In this document: positions 57,035-64,000 of the stretch, one piece after another
Layout of the letters: each line of letters starts with the position of its first letter
How positions within the stretch are numbered: the first letter of the stretch is position 1
NCBI GenBank assembly: GCA_035504175.1
Contig: DATJSJ010000144.1
Location: forward strand, 19,152 to 83,151
From: DATJSJ01 sp035504175
Lineage (GTDB): Bacteria; Pseudomonadota; Alphaproteobacteria; Acetobacterales; Acetobacteraceae
Direction: 5' to 3'
Length of the DNA: 64,000 nucleotides
The notes under the pieces: model-generated
Database searches by the model: none
What the model was told of the DNA's origin: nothing
What the model saw: only the letters and a program-made list of their open reading frames with translations
Made by a program: the position numbers and the translations under genes

Positions 57035-58573
57035 ATGAACCGATATCGCTGGTGCATCGTCGCCCTGGGACCGCTGATCGGACTCGCGGCATCGGGCGCG
57101 ACTCCGCTTCGCGCGGCGGAACCCAGCACTCTCGTCTGGGCCGAGGCGGCGGAGCCGGCGACCATCGATCCGGCCAAGGTCAACGTGAACCAGGAGTTGA
57201 CCGTCGCGCGCAACGTCTACGACCATCTGACCAACTTCGAACTCGAGCACCCCGATCATCTGCTTCCGGCGCTCGCCCTGACCTGGAAGCGTGACGGCAC
57301 CGACTGGACCTTCACGCTGCGTCATGGCGTCACCTTCCAGCACGGCCAGCCGTTCACGGCGGCGGACGTGAAGGCGACGATCGACCGCGATCTCGCGATC
57401 GGGCAGGGGCAGAGCTACCTCGTCTCCGACATCAAGCAGGTAACGGTCGTCGATCCGTACACGGTGCGCATCACCACGCAACAGCCCGACGTGTATCTGG
57501 CCGCCAATCTGAGTCGCATCGAGATCATGTCGGCCGCCGATATCGCCGCGCACCCCAAGGACCACGGCGAAGCCTACTTCACCGACCACGCCAACGGCAC
57601 CGGCCCGTACAGCTTCGTGAGCTGGACGCGCGGCGAGCAGATCATCCTGCAACGCAACACGCACTGGTGGGGTCATTTTCCGGACAAGCCGTTCGACCGC
57701 GTGATCGATCGCTTCGTCACCGATGCCGCGACGCGCGCTCGTGGCTTGGAGGGCGGTGCATATGACCTCGCCAACTTCGTGCCGCGCGACGAGGCGCTGC
57801 GCATCGGCCACCTGCCCGGGTTTCACCTGGTGGAAGGCAACAATCTCTGGGCCTGGCCGGCGATCTACCTGAACAACACGCTGGCGCCCACGAGCAACAT
57901 CGATTTCCGCGACGCCCTGGTCAAGGTTTTCGACTATGACGCGATGACGCAGTACTATCAGGGCTCCTCGGTCACGCCGCGCGGCCCGATCCCGGATTGG
58001 GTGCCGGGCAGCCCGGAGAAGGACCTCGCACCGATCAAGCAGGACATCGCCGCGGCCAAGGCGGCGCTGGACAAGTCCGGCGTGAAGAATCCGGTGATGA
58101 CCTGCTCGGTCCCATCGGGCTTCGCGGAATTCGCCTTCGCCGGCACGGTGCTGCAGGCGTCGGCGGCGCAGATCGGCATCACGGTGAAGATCGAGCAGTT
58201 GCCCTTCGTGCAGGCGATCGACGCGATCAAGTCGAACCACAGCAACTGCTTCATCCTGGGCAACGCCAACCTCAGCCCGGTGGATGCGACCAAGTTTCTC
58301 GCCGCGCACTACACGACCGGCGGCTACTACAACACCGCGCATTACGACAATCCGGCCTTCGACAAGCTGGTGGCGCAGATCTCCTCCGTGACCGATCCGC
58401 AGCAGCGCTATGACATGCTGAAGCGGGCCTCGCAGATGATCATCGCGTCGCACAGTATCATCTGGGCGGCGCGCCCGAAGACCGACGTGCCGGTGCCGAA
58501 CCATATCGGCGGCTATCGCATCGATCCGGCCGAGTACATCAACGTCCGGCTGTGGGAGCTGTACCAGAAGTAG
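57035..58573 (+). CDS. Dipeptide/oligopeptide-type ABC importer binding protein
   Basis: A 512-residue family 5 extracellular binding protein. A signal peptide covers about 28 residues (cleavage near LRAAEP). TIDPAKVNVNQELTVARNVYD near the N-terminus, TFTLRHGVTFQHGQPFTAAD and NGTGPYSFVSW are DppA/OppA landmarks. GGAGG lies 7 bp before ATG 57035. First of a Dpp-like operon with lactonase-like and dimethylformamidase-like genes at its end, so the cargo may be an amide or other small organic compound rather than a peptide. Confidence 0.92.
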   Translation: MNRYRWCIVALGPLIGLAASGATPLRAAEPSTLVWAEAAEPATIDPAKVNVNQELTVARNVYDHLTNFELEHPDHLLPALALTWKRDGTDWTFTLRHGVTFQHGQPFTAADVKATIDRDLAIGQGQSYLVSDIKQVTVVDPYTVRITTQQPDVYLAANLSRIEIMSAADIAAHPKDHGEAYFTDHANGTGPYSFVSWTRGEQIILQRNTHWWGHFPDKPFDRVIDRFVTDAATRARGLEGGAYDLANFVPRDEALRIGHLPGFHLVEGNNLWAWPAIYLNNTLAPTSNIDFRDALVKVFDYDAMTQYYQGSSVTPRGPIPDWVPGSPEKDLAPIKQDIAAAKAALDKSGVKNPVMTCSVPSGFAEFAFAGTVLQASAAQIGITVKIEQLPFVQAIDAIKSNHSNCFILGNANLSPVDATKFLAAHYTTGGYYNTAHYDNPAFDKLVAQISSVTDPQQRYDMLKRASQMIIASHSIIWAARPKTDVPVPNHIGGYRIDPAEYINVRLWELYQK

Positions 58574-58580
58574 CCAGCAC

Positions 58581-59594
58581 GTGCTCGGCCTGCTGGCGCG
58601 ACGCGGCGCCTGGTCGCTGCTGATCCTGTTCGTCGTCGCGACCCTGACCTTCTTTCTCAGCCGCGTGGTGCCAGCGGATCCGGCCGCTTTCCTCGCCGGC
58701 CAGAACGCAAGCCCGGAGGCGGTCGCGCGCATCCGGGCGGAATACGGGTTGGACCGGCCGCTCCTCAGCCAGTACGTCGCCTATATGGGTGGGCTGCTGC
58801 ACGGCGATTTCGGCCGCTCGATCCGCACCAATCGTCCGGTCGCCGAGGATCTGCGTGCGTTCCTGCCGGCCACGCTCGAGTTGCTGATCTTCAGCTTCGT
58901 GCTCTACCTGCTGGCGAGCTGGTTCCTCGCGATTCTCGCGGTGCGCTGGCGCGGCGGCTGGGTGGACGGCGCGATCCGCGTCTTCACCATGCTGGGCAGC
59001 GGCATCCCCGTGTTCTGGCTCGGCATGGCGCTGCAATTCGTGTTCTTCTATCGGCTCGGCTGGCTGCCGATCGGCGGCCGCTTTCCGATCCGCGCCATCC
59101 CGCCGCCGCCGGTCACCGGATTCCTGCTCATCGACACGCTGCTGGCCGGTAATCTGCATGCCTTCGGCCAGGCCTTGGCCGCGTTGCTGCTGCCGGCCGC
59201 GGCGATCGTGATCAACCTGCTCGCGGTCGGAACACGCATGTCGCGGGCGGCGCTGATCACCGAATATGCCAGGCCGTATGTGCGGACGGCGCGCGGCAAG
59301 GGCGCCGGGCCGGGCCGCATCCTCTACCGCCACGTGCTGCGCAATGCGATCGCGCCGGTGCTGGCGGCGACCAGCATCCAGTTCGGCTACATGATCAGCT
59401 GGGTGATCCTGGTCGAGGTGATCTTCGACTGGCCCGGCATCGGCCTCTACGCCTATCAATCCTTCGAAGTGTTCGACTACGCGCCGGTGGTGGCGCTGGC
59501 GATTGTCTCGACGCTCGTCTTCCTGGTGATCTCGCTCGGGCTCGACCTGCTTTATCCCTGGCTCGACCCGCGGATGCGCGAGGCGACGTCGTGA
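58581..59594 (+). CDS. Dpp/Opp-type ABC importer permease B
   Basis: A 337-residue permease with about six hydrophobic segments. SRVVPADPAAFLAGQNAS near the N-terminus and the EAA-loop region TARGKGAGPGRILYRHVLRN are DppB features. Starts with GTG 7 bp after the binding-protein stop. Overlaps permease C by 4 bp (GTGA). Confidence 0.92.
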   Translation: MLGLLARRGAWSLLILFVVATLTFFLSRVVPADPAAFLAGQNASPEAVARIRAEYGLDRPLLSQYVAYMGGLLHGDFGRSIRTNRPVAEDLRAFLPATLELLIFSFVLYLLASWFLAILAVRWRGGWVDGAIRVFTMLGSGIPVFWLGMALQFVFFYRLGWLPIGGRFPIRAIPPPPVTGFLLIDTLLAGNLHAFGQALAALLLPAAAIVINLLAVGTRMSRAALITEYARPYVRTARGKGAGPGRILYRHVLRNAIAPVLAATSIQFGYMISWVILVEVIFDWPGIGLYAYQSFEVFDYAPVVALAIVSTLVFLVISLGLDLLYPWLDPRMREATS

Positions 59595-60445
59595 GCGGCT
59601 CGGCCCTGGCGATCCGCCGCGCCCGGCGCCTCCCGCCGATGCCGCCGGCGATCGTCGTGATCGCCTGGCTTGCGATCGCCGTGCTGCTGCTGTTCGCCCT
59701 GGTGCCGGACTGGCTGGCGCCGCACAGCCCGATCGCGCTCGACATCCTGCATCGCCTGCAGCCGCCGGGTCTGGCGCATCCGTTCGGCACCGATGAGGCC
59801 GGGCGCGACATCTTCTCCCGCGTCATCTACGGCACGCGCTACTCGCTCGGCCTCGCGATCGTAATCGTGTTCAGCGCCGCCCTGTTCGGCGTCGCCTACG
59901 GCGCGATCTCCGGCATGGCGGGCCGCCGGCTGGACAATCTGATGATGCGGGTGGTGGACGTGTTCTTCGGCTTCCCCGTCCTGGTGCTGGCCCTCGCCGT
60001 CGCGGCGGCGCTCGGCCGGGGATTGTCCAGCGTCGCCCTGGCCCTCGGGGTGATCTGGTGGCCCGGCTTCGCGCGGCTGGTGCGCGGCGAGGTGCAGCGC
60101 ATTCGCGAGCGGCCGCATGTCGAGGCGGCGCGGGCGCTCGGCGTGCGTGGCGTCGCGCTGATGCGACGGCACATCATTCCCTTCGTCGTGCAGGAGGTGA
60201 ACGTCCGCGTCACCACGGATATCGGCTACGCGCTGGTCGCGATCACGGCACTCTCCTTCCTCGGTCTCGGCGCGCAGTCGCCGACGCCGGAATGGGGGCT
60301 GCTGATCCGCGATTCCCGGTCCTATTTCGGCGATGCGTGGTGGTACCTGGTGTTCCCCGGACTGATGGTGATGCTGACGACGGCAGCCTTCTCGATCACC
60401 GGCGACTGGCTGGCCCGCGACCGGCACCTGGGACGCGGCGGCTGA
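59591..60445 (+). CDS. Dpp/Opp-type ABC importer permease C
   Basis: A 284-residue permease with an N-terminal cytoplasmic stretch. AHPFGTDEAGRDIFSRVIYG near residue 57 is the DppC hallmark; the EAA loop is EAARALGVRGVALMRRHIIP. The GTG overlaps permease B (GTGA), and the stop shares one base with the ATPase start. Confidence 0.92.
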   Translation: MSGSALAIRRARRLPPMPPAIVVIAWLAIAVLLLFALVPDWLAPHSPIALDILHRLQPPGLAHPFGTDEAGRDIFSRVIYGTRYSLGLAIVIVFSAALFGVAYGAISGMAGRRLDNLMMRVVDVFFGFPVLVLALAVAAALGRGLSSVALALGVIWWPGFARLVRGEVQRIRERPHVEAARALGVRGVALMRRHIIPFVVQEVNVRVTTDIGYALVAITALSFLGLGAQSPTPEWGLLIRDSRSYFGDAWWYLVFPGLMVMLTTAAFSITGDWLARDRHLGRGG

Positions 60446-61416
60446 TGCTCGCGGTGCGCGACCTGCGCGTCACCTTTCCCCGCACCGGCGGCGACTTCGC
60501 CGCCGTGGACGGGGTCGGCTTCGACGTCGCCCCGGGGGAATTCTTCGTGGTGATCGGCGAATCCGGCTCGGGCAAGTCGATGACCGGCAGTGCGATCATG
60601 GGGCTGACGCCACCATCGGCCCGGGTTGCGGGCTCGATCCGGCTGCACGGGCGCGAGCTCGCCGGCCTGCCGGACGTCGCGATGCGCCCCATTCGCGGGC
60701 GGGAGATCGGGCTGGTTCACCAGGATCCGCTCAGCGCGATGAACCCCGCCCGCCCGGTCGGCGCCCAGATCGCCGAGGCGCTGCACATCCACCGCCTGGC
60801 GGATCGGCAGGAGGCGGCGCGACGCGCGGTGGCGCTGCTCGCCCGCGTGCACGTCCCCGACGCGTCGCGCGTCGCCCAGGCCTATCCGCACGAGATCAGC
60901 GGCGGCATGCGGCAGCGCGCGATGATTGCCATGGCGCTGGCCTGCCAGCCAGGGCTGCTGATCGCCGACGAGCCGACCACGGCGCTCGACGTCACCATCA
61001 AGGCGCAGGTGCTCGCGCTGCTTGCGGAGCTGCGGCAGGAGATGGGGCTCGCGGTGCTGCTGATAACGCATGACATGGGCGTGGTGGCGGAACTCGCCGA
61101 CCGCATCCTGGTGATGTATGCCGGCCGCGTCGCCGAAATCGGCTCGGCGGAGAGCGTGCTGCGTGCGCCGCGCCACCCGTACACGCGGGCGCTGATGCAG
61201 AGCGCGGCCATTTCGGAGTTGCCGTTCAAGCAGTTGCTGCCGGCGATCGCCGGCACGCCGCCCGGCCATGCGACGCGCCCGTCCGGTTGCGCCTTCCATC
61301 CCCGCTGCCCGCGTGCGGAGGCCGATTGCGCCGTTGTCGTGCCGCCGCTGCAGCCATTGCCCGCGGGCGCGCTCGCCTGCCACCATCCGCTGGCCCGCGC
61401 GGCAGTCCCGGCGTGA
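60445..61416 (+). CDS. Dpp/Opp-type ABC importer ATPase D
   Basis: A 323-residue ATPase: Walker A GESGSGKS (38-45), signature ISGGMRQR, Walker B LLIADEPTTALD. The C-terminal oligopeptide-transporter domain includes GCAFHPRCPRAEADC, which binds an Fe-S cluster in some homologues. ATG 60445 overlaps the permease stop by one base (TGATG). Confidence 0.92.
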   Translation: MLAVRDLRVTFPRTGGDFAAVDGVGFDVAPGEFFVVIGESGSGKSMTGSAIMGLTPPSARVAGSIRLHGRELAGLPDVAMRPIRGREIGLVHQDPLSAMNPARPVGAQIAEALHIHRLADRQEAARRAVALLARVHVPDASRVAQAYPHEISGGMRQRAMIAMALACQPGLLIADEPTTALDVTIKAQVLALLAELRQEMGLAVLLITHDMGVVAELADRILVMYAGRVAEIGSAESVLRAPRHPYTRALMQSAAISELPFKQLLPAIAGTPPGHATRPSGCAFHPRCPRAEADCAVVVPPLQPLPAGALACHHPLARAAVPA

Positions 61417-62474
61417 CCGGCGTGCTGGCACTGGATCACGTCGCCCGCAGCTTCCGCCAGCGCCGCGGCCGGTCGCTGGTCCGCGCGGTGGATGATGTCT
61501 CGCTCAGCATCGCGTCCGGCGAGACGGTGGGCGTCGTGGGAGAGAGTGGCTGCGGCAAGTCGACGCTGGCCCGCCTGGCACTGCGCCTGATCGAACCCAG
61601 CGCCGGCACGATCCGCTTCGACGGGCAGGATATCACCCATGCCGGTCCGCGCACCCTGCTGCCGATCCGTCGGCGGATGCAGGCCGTGTTCCAGGACCCG
61701 CTCGCCTCGCTCAATCCGGCGATGACGATCGGCGAGATCCTGCGCGAGCCATTCGCCGCGCATCGCCTGAGCCCGCCGGGTGGCGTCGAGCCGCGCATCC
61801 TCGCACTGCTGGAGCAGGTCGGGCTGCCCGAGTTCGATCTGCGCCGCCGGCCCGCCGAGTTCTCCGGCGGGCAGCTGCAGCGCATCGCGATCGCGCGCGC
61901 GCTGGCGCTCGATCCCGATCTGGTCGTCGCCGACGAGCCGACTTCGGCGCTCGATCCCTCGATCCAGGCGCAGATCGTCAACCTGCTGCTGCAGATCCAG
62001 CGCGCCCGCGGCATCGCGTACCTGATCATCTCGCACGACCTCGACGTCCTCGGCCATGTCGCCGACCGGATCGCGGTCATGTATCTCGGCACGATCCTCG
62101 AGATCGGCGGCGGCCCGGCGGTGATGCAGGGGCCGCTGCATCCTTACACCCAGGCGCTGCTCGCCGCCGCGCCGACGCTCGCGGCGCGCCGCGACCGCTC
62201 CTGGCAGCGACCGGTACTGCCGGGTGACCCGCCCAATCCCGCGGCGATTCCCGCGGGCTGCCGGTTCCATCCGCGCTGCCCGATGGCGCAGGCGATCTGT
62301 CGCATCGAGGCGCCGCCGCTGCGTGCGATCGCCACCGGCTACGCCGTGGCCTGCCATTTTGCGCCGGACGAGACCCGCGCGAATGGAGCGGCGATCGCCC
62401 GAACCCGGCTCGGCGCCGCCGCGGTGCAGGCCCCGGCGCCGGTCGCGCGTTCGACGATGGAGCAATATCCGTGA
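61413..62474 (+). CDS. Dpp/Opp-type ABC importer ATPase F
   Basis: A 353-residue ATPase: Walker A GESGCGKS (43-50), signature FSGGQLQR, Walker B LVVADEPTSALD. C-terminal domain has GCRFHPRCPMAQAIC. GTG 61413 overlaps the previous stop as GTGA; in-frame sequence upstream is Arg-rich shadow. The C-terminus is extended by about 25 residues of Ala/Pro-rich sequence. Confidence 0.92.
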   Translation: MTGVLALDHVARSFRQRRGRSLVRAVDDVSLSIASGETVGVVGESGCGKSTLARLALRLIEPSAGTIRFDGQDITHAGPRTLLPIRRRMQAVFQDPLASLNPAMTIGEILREPFAAHRLSPPGGVEPRILALLEQVGLPEFDLRRRPAEFSGGQLQRIAIARALALDPDLVVADEPTSALDPSIQAQIVNLLLQIQRARGIAYLIISHDLDVLGHVADRIAVMYLGTILEIGGGPAVMQGPLHPYTQALLAAAPTLAARRDRSWQRPVLPGDPPNPAAIPAGCRFHPRCPMAQAICRIEAPPLRAIATGYAVACHFAPDETRANGAAIARTRLGAAAVQAPAPVARSTMEQYP

Positions 62475-62499
62475 CGACCTTGCCGAGGAGCATCGGGCG

Positions 62500-63348
62500 A
62501 TGAAGGATCGGCGCGTTCACGTCACCGGTCTCGGCTTTCCCGAAGGCCCGGTCGCCCTGCCGGACGGTTCGATCGCCTTCGTCGATCTCCTGCATCGCAA
62601 GATCCGCGCCTTCCGCGACGGCACCACGCGCGAGATCTGCACGGTCGCCGGCGCGCCGAACGGGATGCGGCTGGGCCCGGACGGCGCGCTCTGGGTCGCG
62701 AACAACGGCGGCATCGCGCCCGACGGCAAGGGCAGTCTCGCCTTCGCCGCACCGCAGATCTCCGGCCGCATCCAGCGCATCGACGCCGACGGCAGCTGCC
62801 GCGACGTCGCGGTCGGTGACGACGCGGTGCCGCTCTGGCGCCCTAACGACCTCGTCTTCTCGCGCTCGGGCGACATCGTCTTCACCGATCCGCAGAACTG
62901 GGAGGCGCTGGAGCAGCCTGGAACGCGTAGCGACTATCTCGGCGGTCAGCTCATGCTGGCGACGTCCGGGGGCTCGCTGCGGCGGCTCGCGCGCATGACC
63001 GGATTTCCCAACGGACTTGCCTTCCATCCCGACGGCTCGCTCCTCGTCGGCATCACGGCCGAGCACCGCATCGTCCGCTTTCCCTGGCACGGCGACGCGG
63101 TCGGCGCGATGACGGAGTGGTGCCTGTTCGACGCCGGGTTCGGCCCGGACGGCATGGCGTTCGTCGGCGATCGGCTCTTCGTCACCGGCAGCGTCGGCGA
63201 CCGGATCGCAATCCTCGATCTCGCCGGCGACCTGATCGAGATGGTGGTGACCGGGCCGGGCAGCGATCCGACCAATCTCTGCGCCCAGGGCGACACGCTC
63301 TGGGTGACCATGGGGCTTGCCGGCGAGCTCGTCTCCTACCGCCTCTGA
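62500..63348 (+). CDS. SMP-30/gluconolactonase-like beta-propeller
   Basis: A 282-residue SMP-30/gluconolactonase/LRE-like protein. GLGFPEGPVALPDGS near the N-terminus (metal Glu), AGAPNGMRLGPDGALWVANNG, WRPNDLVFSRSGDIVFTDP (Asn/Asp ligands) and GFGPDGMAFVGDRLFV are family repeats. Acts as a lactonase or hydrolase; no signal peptide. GAGGAG is about 9 bp before ATG 62500. Directly downstream of the Dpp-type ATPases. Confidence 0.87.
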   Translation: MKDRRVHVTGLGFPEGPVALPDGSIAFVDLLHRKIRAFRDGTTREICTVAGAPNGMRLGPDGALWVANNGGIAPDGKGSLAFAAPQISGRIQRIDADGSCRDVAVGDDAVPLWRPNDLVFSRSGDIVFTDPQNWEALEQPGTRSDYLGGQLMLATSGGSLRRLARMTGFPNGLAFHPDGSLLVGITAEHRIVRFPWHGDAVGAMTEWCLFDAGFGPDGMAFVGDRLFVTGSVGDRIAILDLAGDLIEMVVTGPGSDPTNLCAQGDTLWVTMGLAGELVSYRL

Positions 63349-63385
63349 CGCCTCTGATCGTGACCGTCGACAGGACAGGATTGCC

Positions 63386-64000
63386 ATGAGCGCCGAGCAT
63401 ACGCCCCACCGCATCACCGGGCCCGTCAATCTCGGGCCGCGCCGCCCGTTGCGGATGCATGCTGACGAGTCCTGGCTGGATCTCTCCTGGTACGAGGGGC
63501 CACGGGAGGATCCCGCCTGGCCGGAGGTGTACACCTACACCGATGCGATTTCCTACGCGCCGGGCGAGGAGGTCGCATTCCGCGGCAGCACCAATGCCGT
63601 ACGCTGGTCGATCGAGATCGTCCGCGACGGTGCGGCGCCGGAATGCGTGCATCGCAGCGACGATCTTCCGGGCGCGTTCACCGCGATGCCGGAGGCGGCC
63701 TATCGCACCGGCTGCGATTGGCCGGTGCGCCATCGCTGGCAGATTCCGGCCGACGCGCGCTCGGGATTCTACAAGGTGATCTCCACCTGCGAACGGCGTG
63801 ACGGCAGCCCGTTCGTGCAGCACCATTGGTTCGTCGTGCGTCCGACCGCGACGACGCGGCGCGGCAGGCTGCTGATGATCCTGCCGACCGCGACCTGGAC
63901 CGCCTACAACGATTGGGGCGGGGCCAATCATTATCGCGGGATCGACGGGCCGGGGCGGGACCAGTTCTCGCCGGTGCTCAGCCTGCAGCGTCCGTGGACG
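63386..64000 (+). CDS. N,N-dimethylformamidase large-subunit-like hydrolase, 3'-truncated by window edge
   Basis: The first 205 residues of a longer protein; the frame is open at base 64000. TATWTAYNDWGGANHYRGI near residue 175 is the conserved signature of dimethylformamidase beta/large-subunit family proteins. The N-terminal ~110 residues look like a beta-sandwich (SYAPGEEVAFRGS, WQIPADARSGFYKV). AGGA precedes the ATG, 37 bp after the lactonase-like stop. The substrate is probably an amide; the small DmfA1-type subunit is not seen upstream. Confidence 0.8.
   Translation, partial: MSAEHTPHRITGPVNLGPRRPLRMHADESWLDLSWYEGPREDPAWPEVYTYTDAISYAPGEEVAFRGSTNAVRWSIEIVRDGAAPECVHRSDDLPGAFTAMPEAAYRTGCDWPVRHRWQIPADARSGFYKVISTCERRDGSPFVQHHWFVVRPTATTRRGRLLMILPTATWTAYNDWGGANHYRGIDGPGRDQFSPVLSLQRPWT

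Noticed and set aside
56555..58732. 725-codon open frame on the minus strand
   Set aside because: Antisense to the Dpp-type binding-protein gene, which has clear family motifs.
1..64000. CRISPR arrays, tRNA/rRNA genes, insertion sequences, attachment sites
   Set aside because: Looked for regularly spaced repeats, cloverleaf-like segments, transposase motifs and flanking direct repeats; none was seen by reading. A tRNAscan and repeat search would be decisive.

Overview
The window is GC-rich chromosomal DNA (roughly two-thirds G+C by eye), densely packed with long operons of ABC importers and small-molecule catabolic genes. Cytochrome bo oxidase genes (cyoBCD), Gfo/Idh/MocA dehydrogenases, moc/inositol-type genes, an AcoC of the lipoyl-hydrolase type and a D-tartrate dehydratase point to a heterotrophic Alphaproteobacterium. 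Acetobacteraceae/Rhodospirillales or Rhizobiales-like lineages are plausible; nothing in the window fixes the genus. I saw no rRNA, tRNA, CRISPR array, transposase, phage gene or replication origin.

Layout. 1-2404 (+): 3' part of a cyo operon. 2785-6114 (+): four-gene catabolic operon (ornithine cyclodeaminase-like, small barrel protein, M24 peptidase, SDR). 6125-10963 (-): polyamine/Fe-type ABC importer with a naturally fused double permease and an embedded nucleoside phosphorylase-like gene. 11029-17737 (-): GlxA-type AraC regulator, then acoC-acoB-acoA-like 2-oxoacid/acetoin dehydrogenase genes, an M20 amidohydrolase and an enolase-superfamily enzyme. 18056-20973 (-): ribose-type ABC importer, divergent from a Gfo/Idh/MocA oxidoreductase (21979-23178, +). 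23246-31352 (-): eleven same-strand genes headed by ispH and a polyprenyl diphosphate synthase, followed by mostly unrecognised proteins. This is the best candidate for an undescribed system.

31576-45020: a moc/inositol-like region. Dehydrogenases, a MocE-type Rieske ferredoxin, a TIM-barrel isomerase, an ABC importer and a membrane diiron hydroxylase run on the minus strand. A divergent LacI regulator follows, then a second set on the plus strand (hydroxylase, LacI regulator, orphan binding protein). The likely theme is uptake and oxidative processing of a substituted inositol or related polyol.

45084-47138: alkB, a small unknown gene and a FadR-type GntR regulator with two 11-bp palindromic operators. 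47374-56414 (+): ribose-type ABC importer followed by a PuuE-like deacetylase/amidohydrolase, tartrate dehydrogenase, D-tartrate dehydratase and an asparaginase-like amidohydrolase, forming a tartrate-centred catabolic operon. 57035-64000 (+): Dpp/Opp-type importer with an SMP-30 lactonase-like gene and the start of a dimethylformamidase large-subunit-like gene that runs off the window.

A recurrent regulatory feature is a perfect GC-rich stem-loop 9-11 bases after the stop codon of three ribose-type binding-protein genes (19987, 37133 and 52161 ends). It would suit differential expression of binding protein versus downstream genes.
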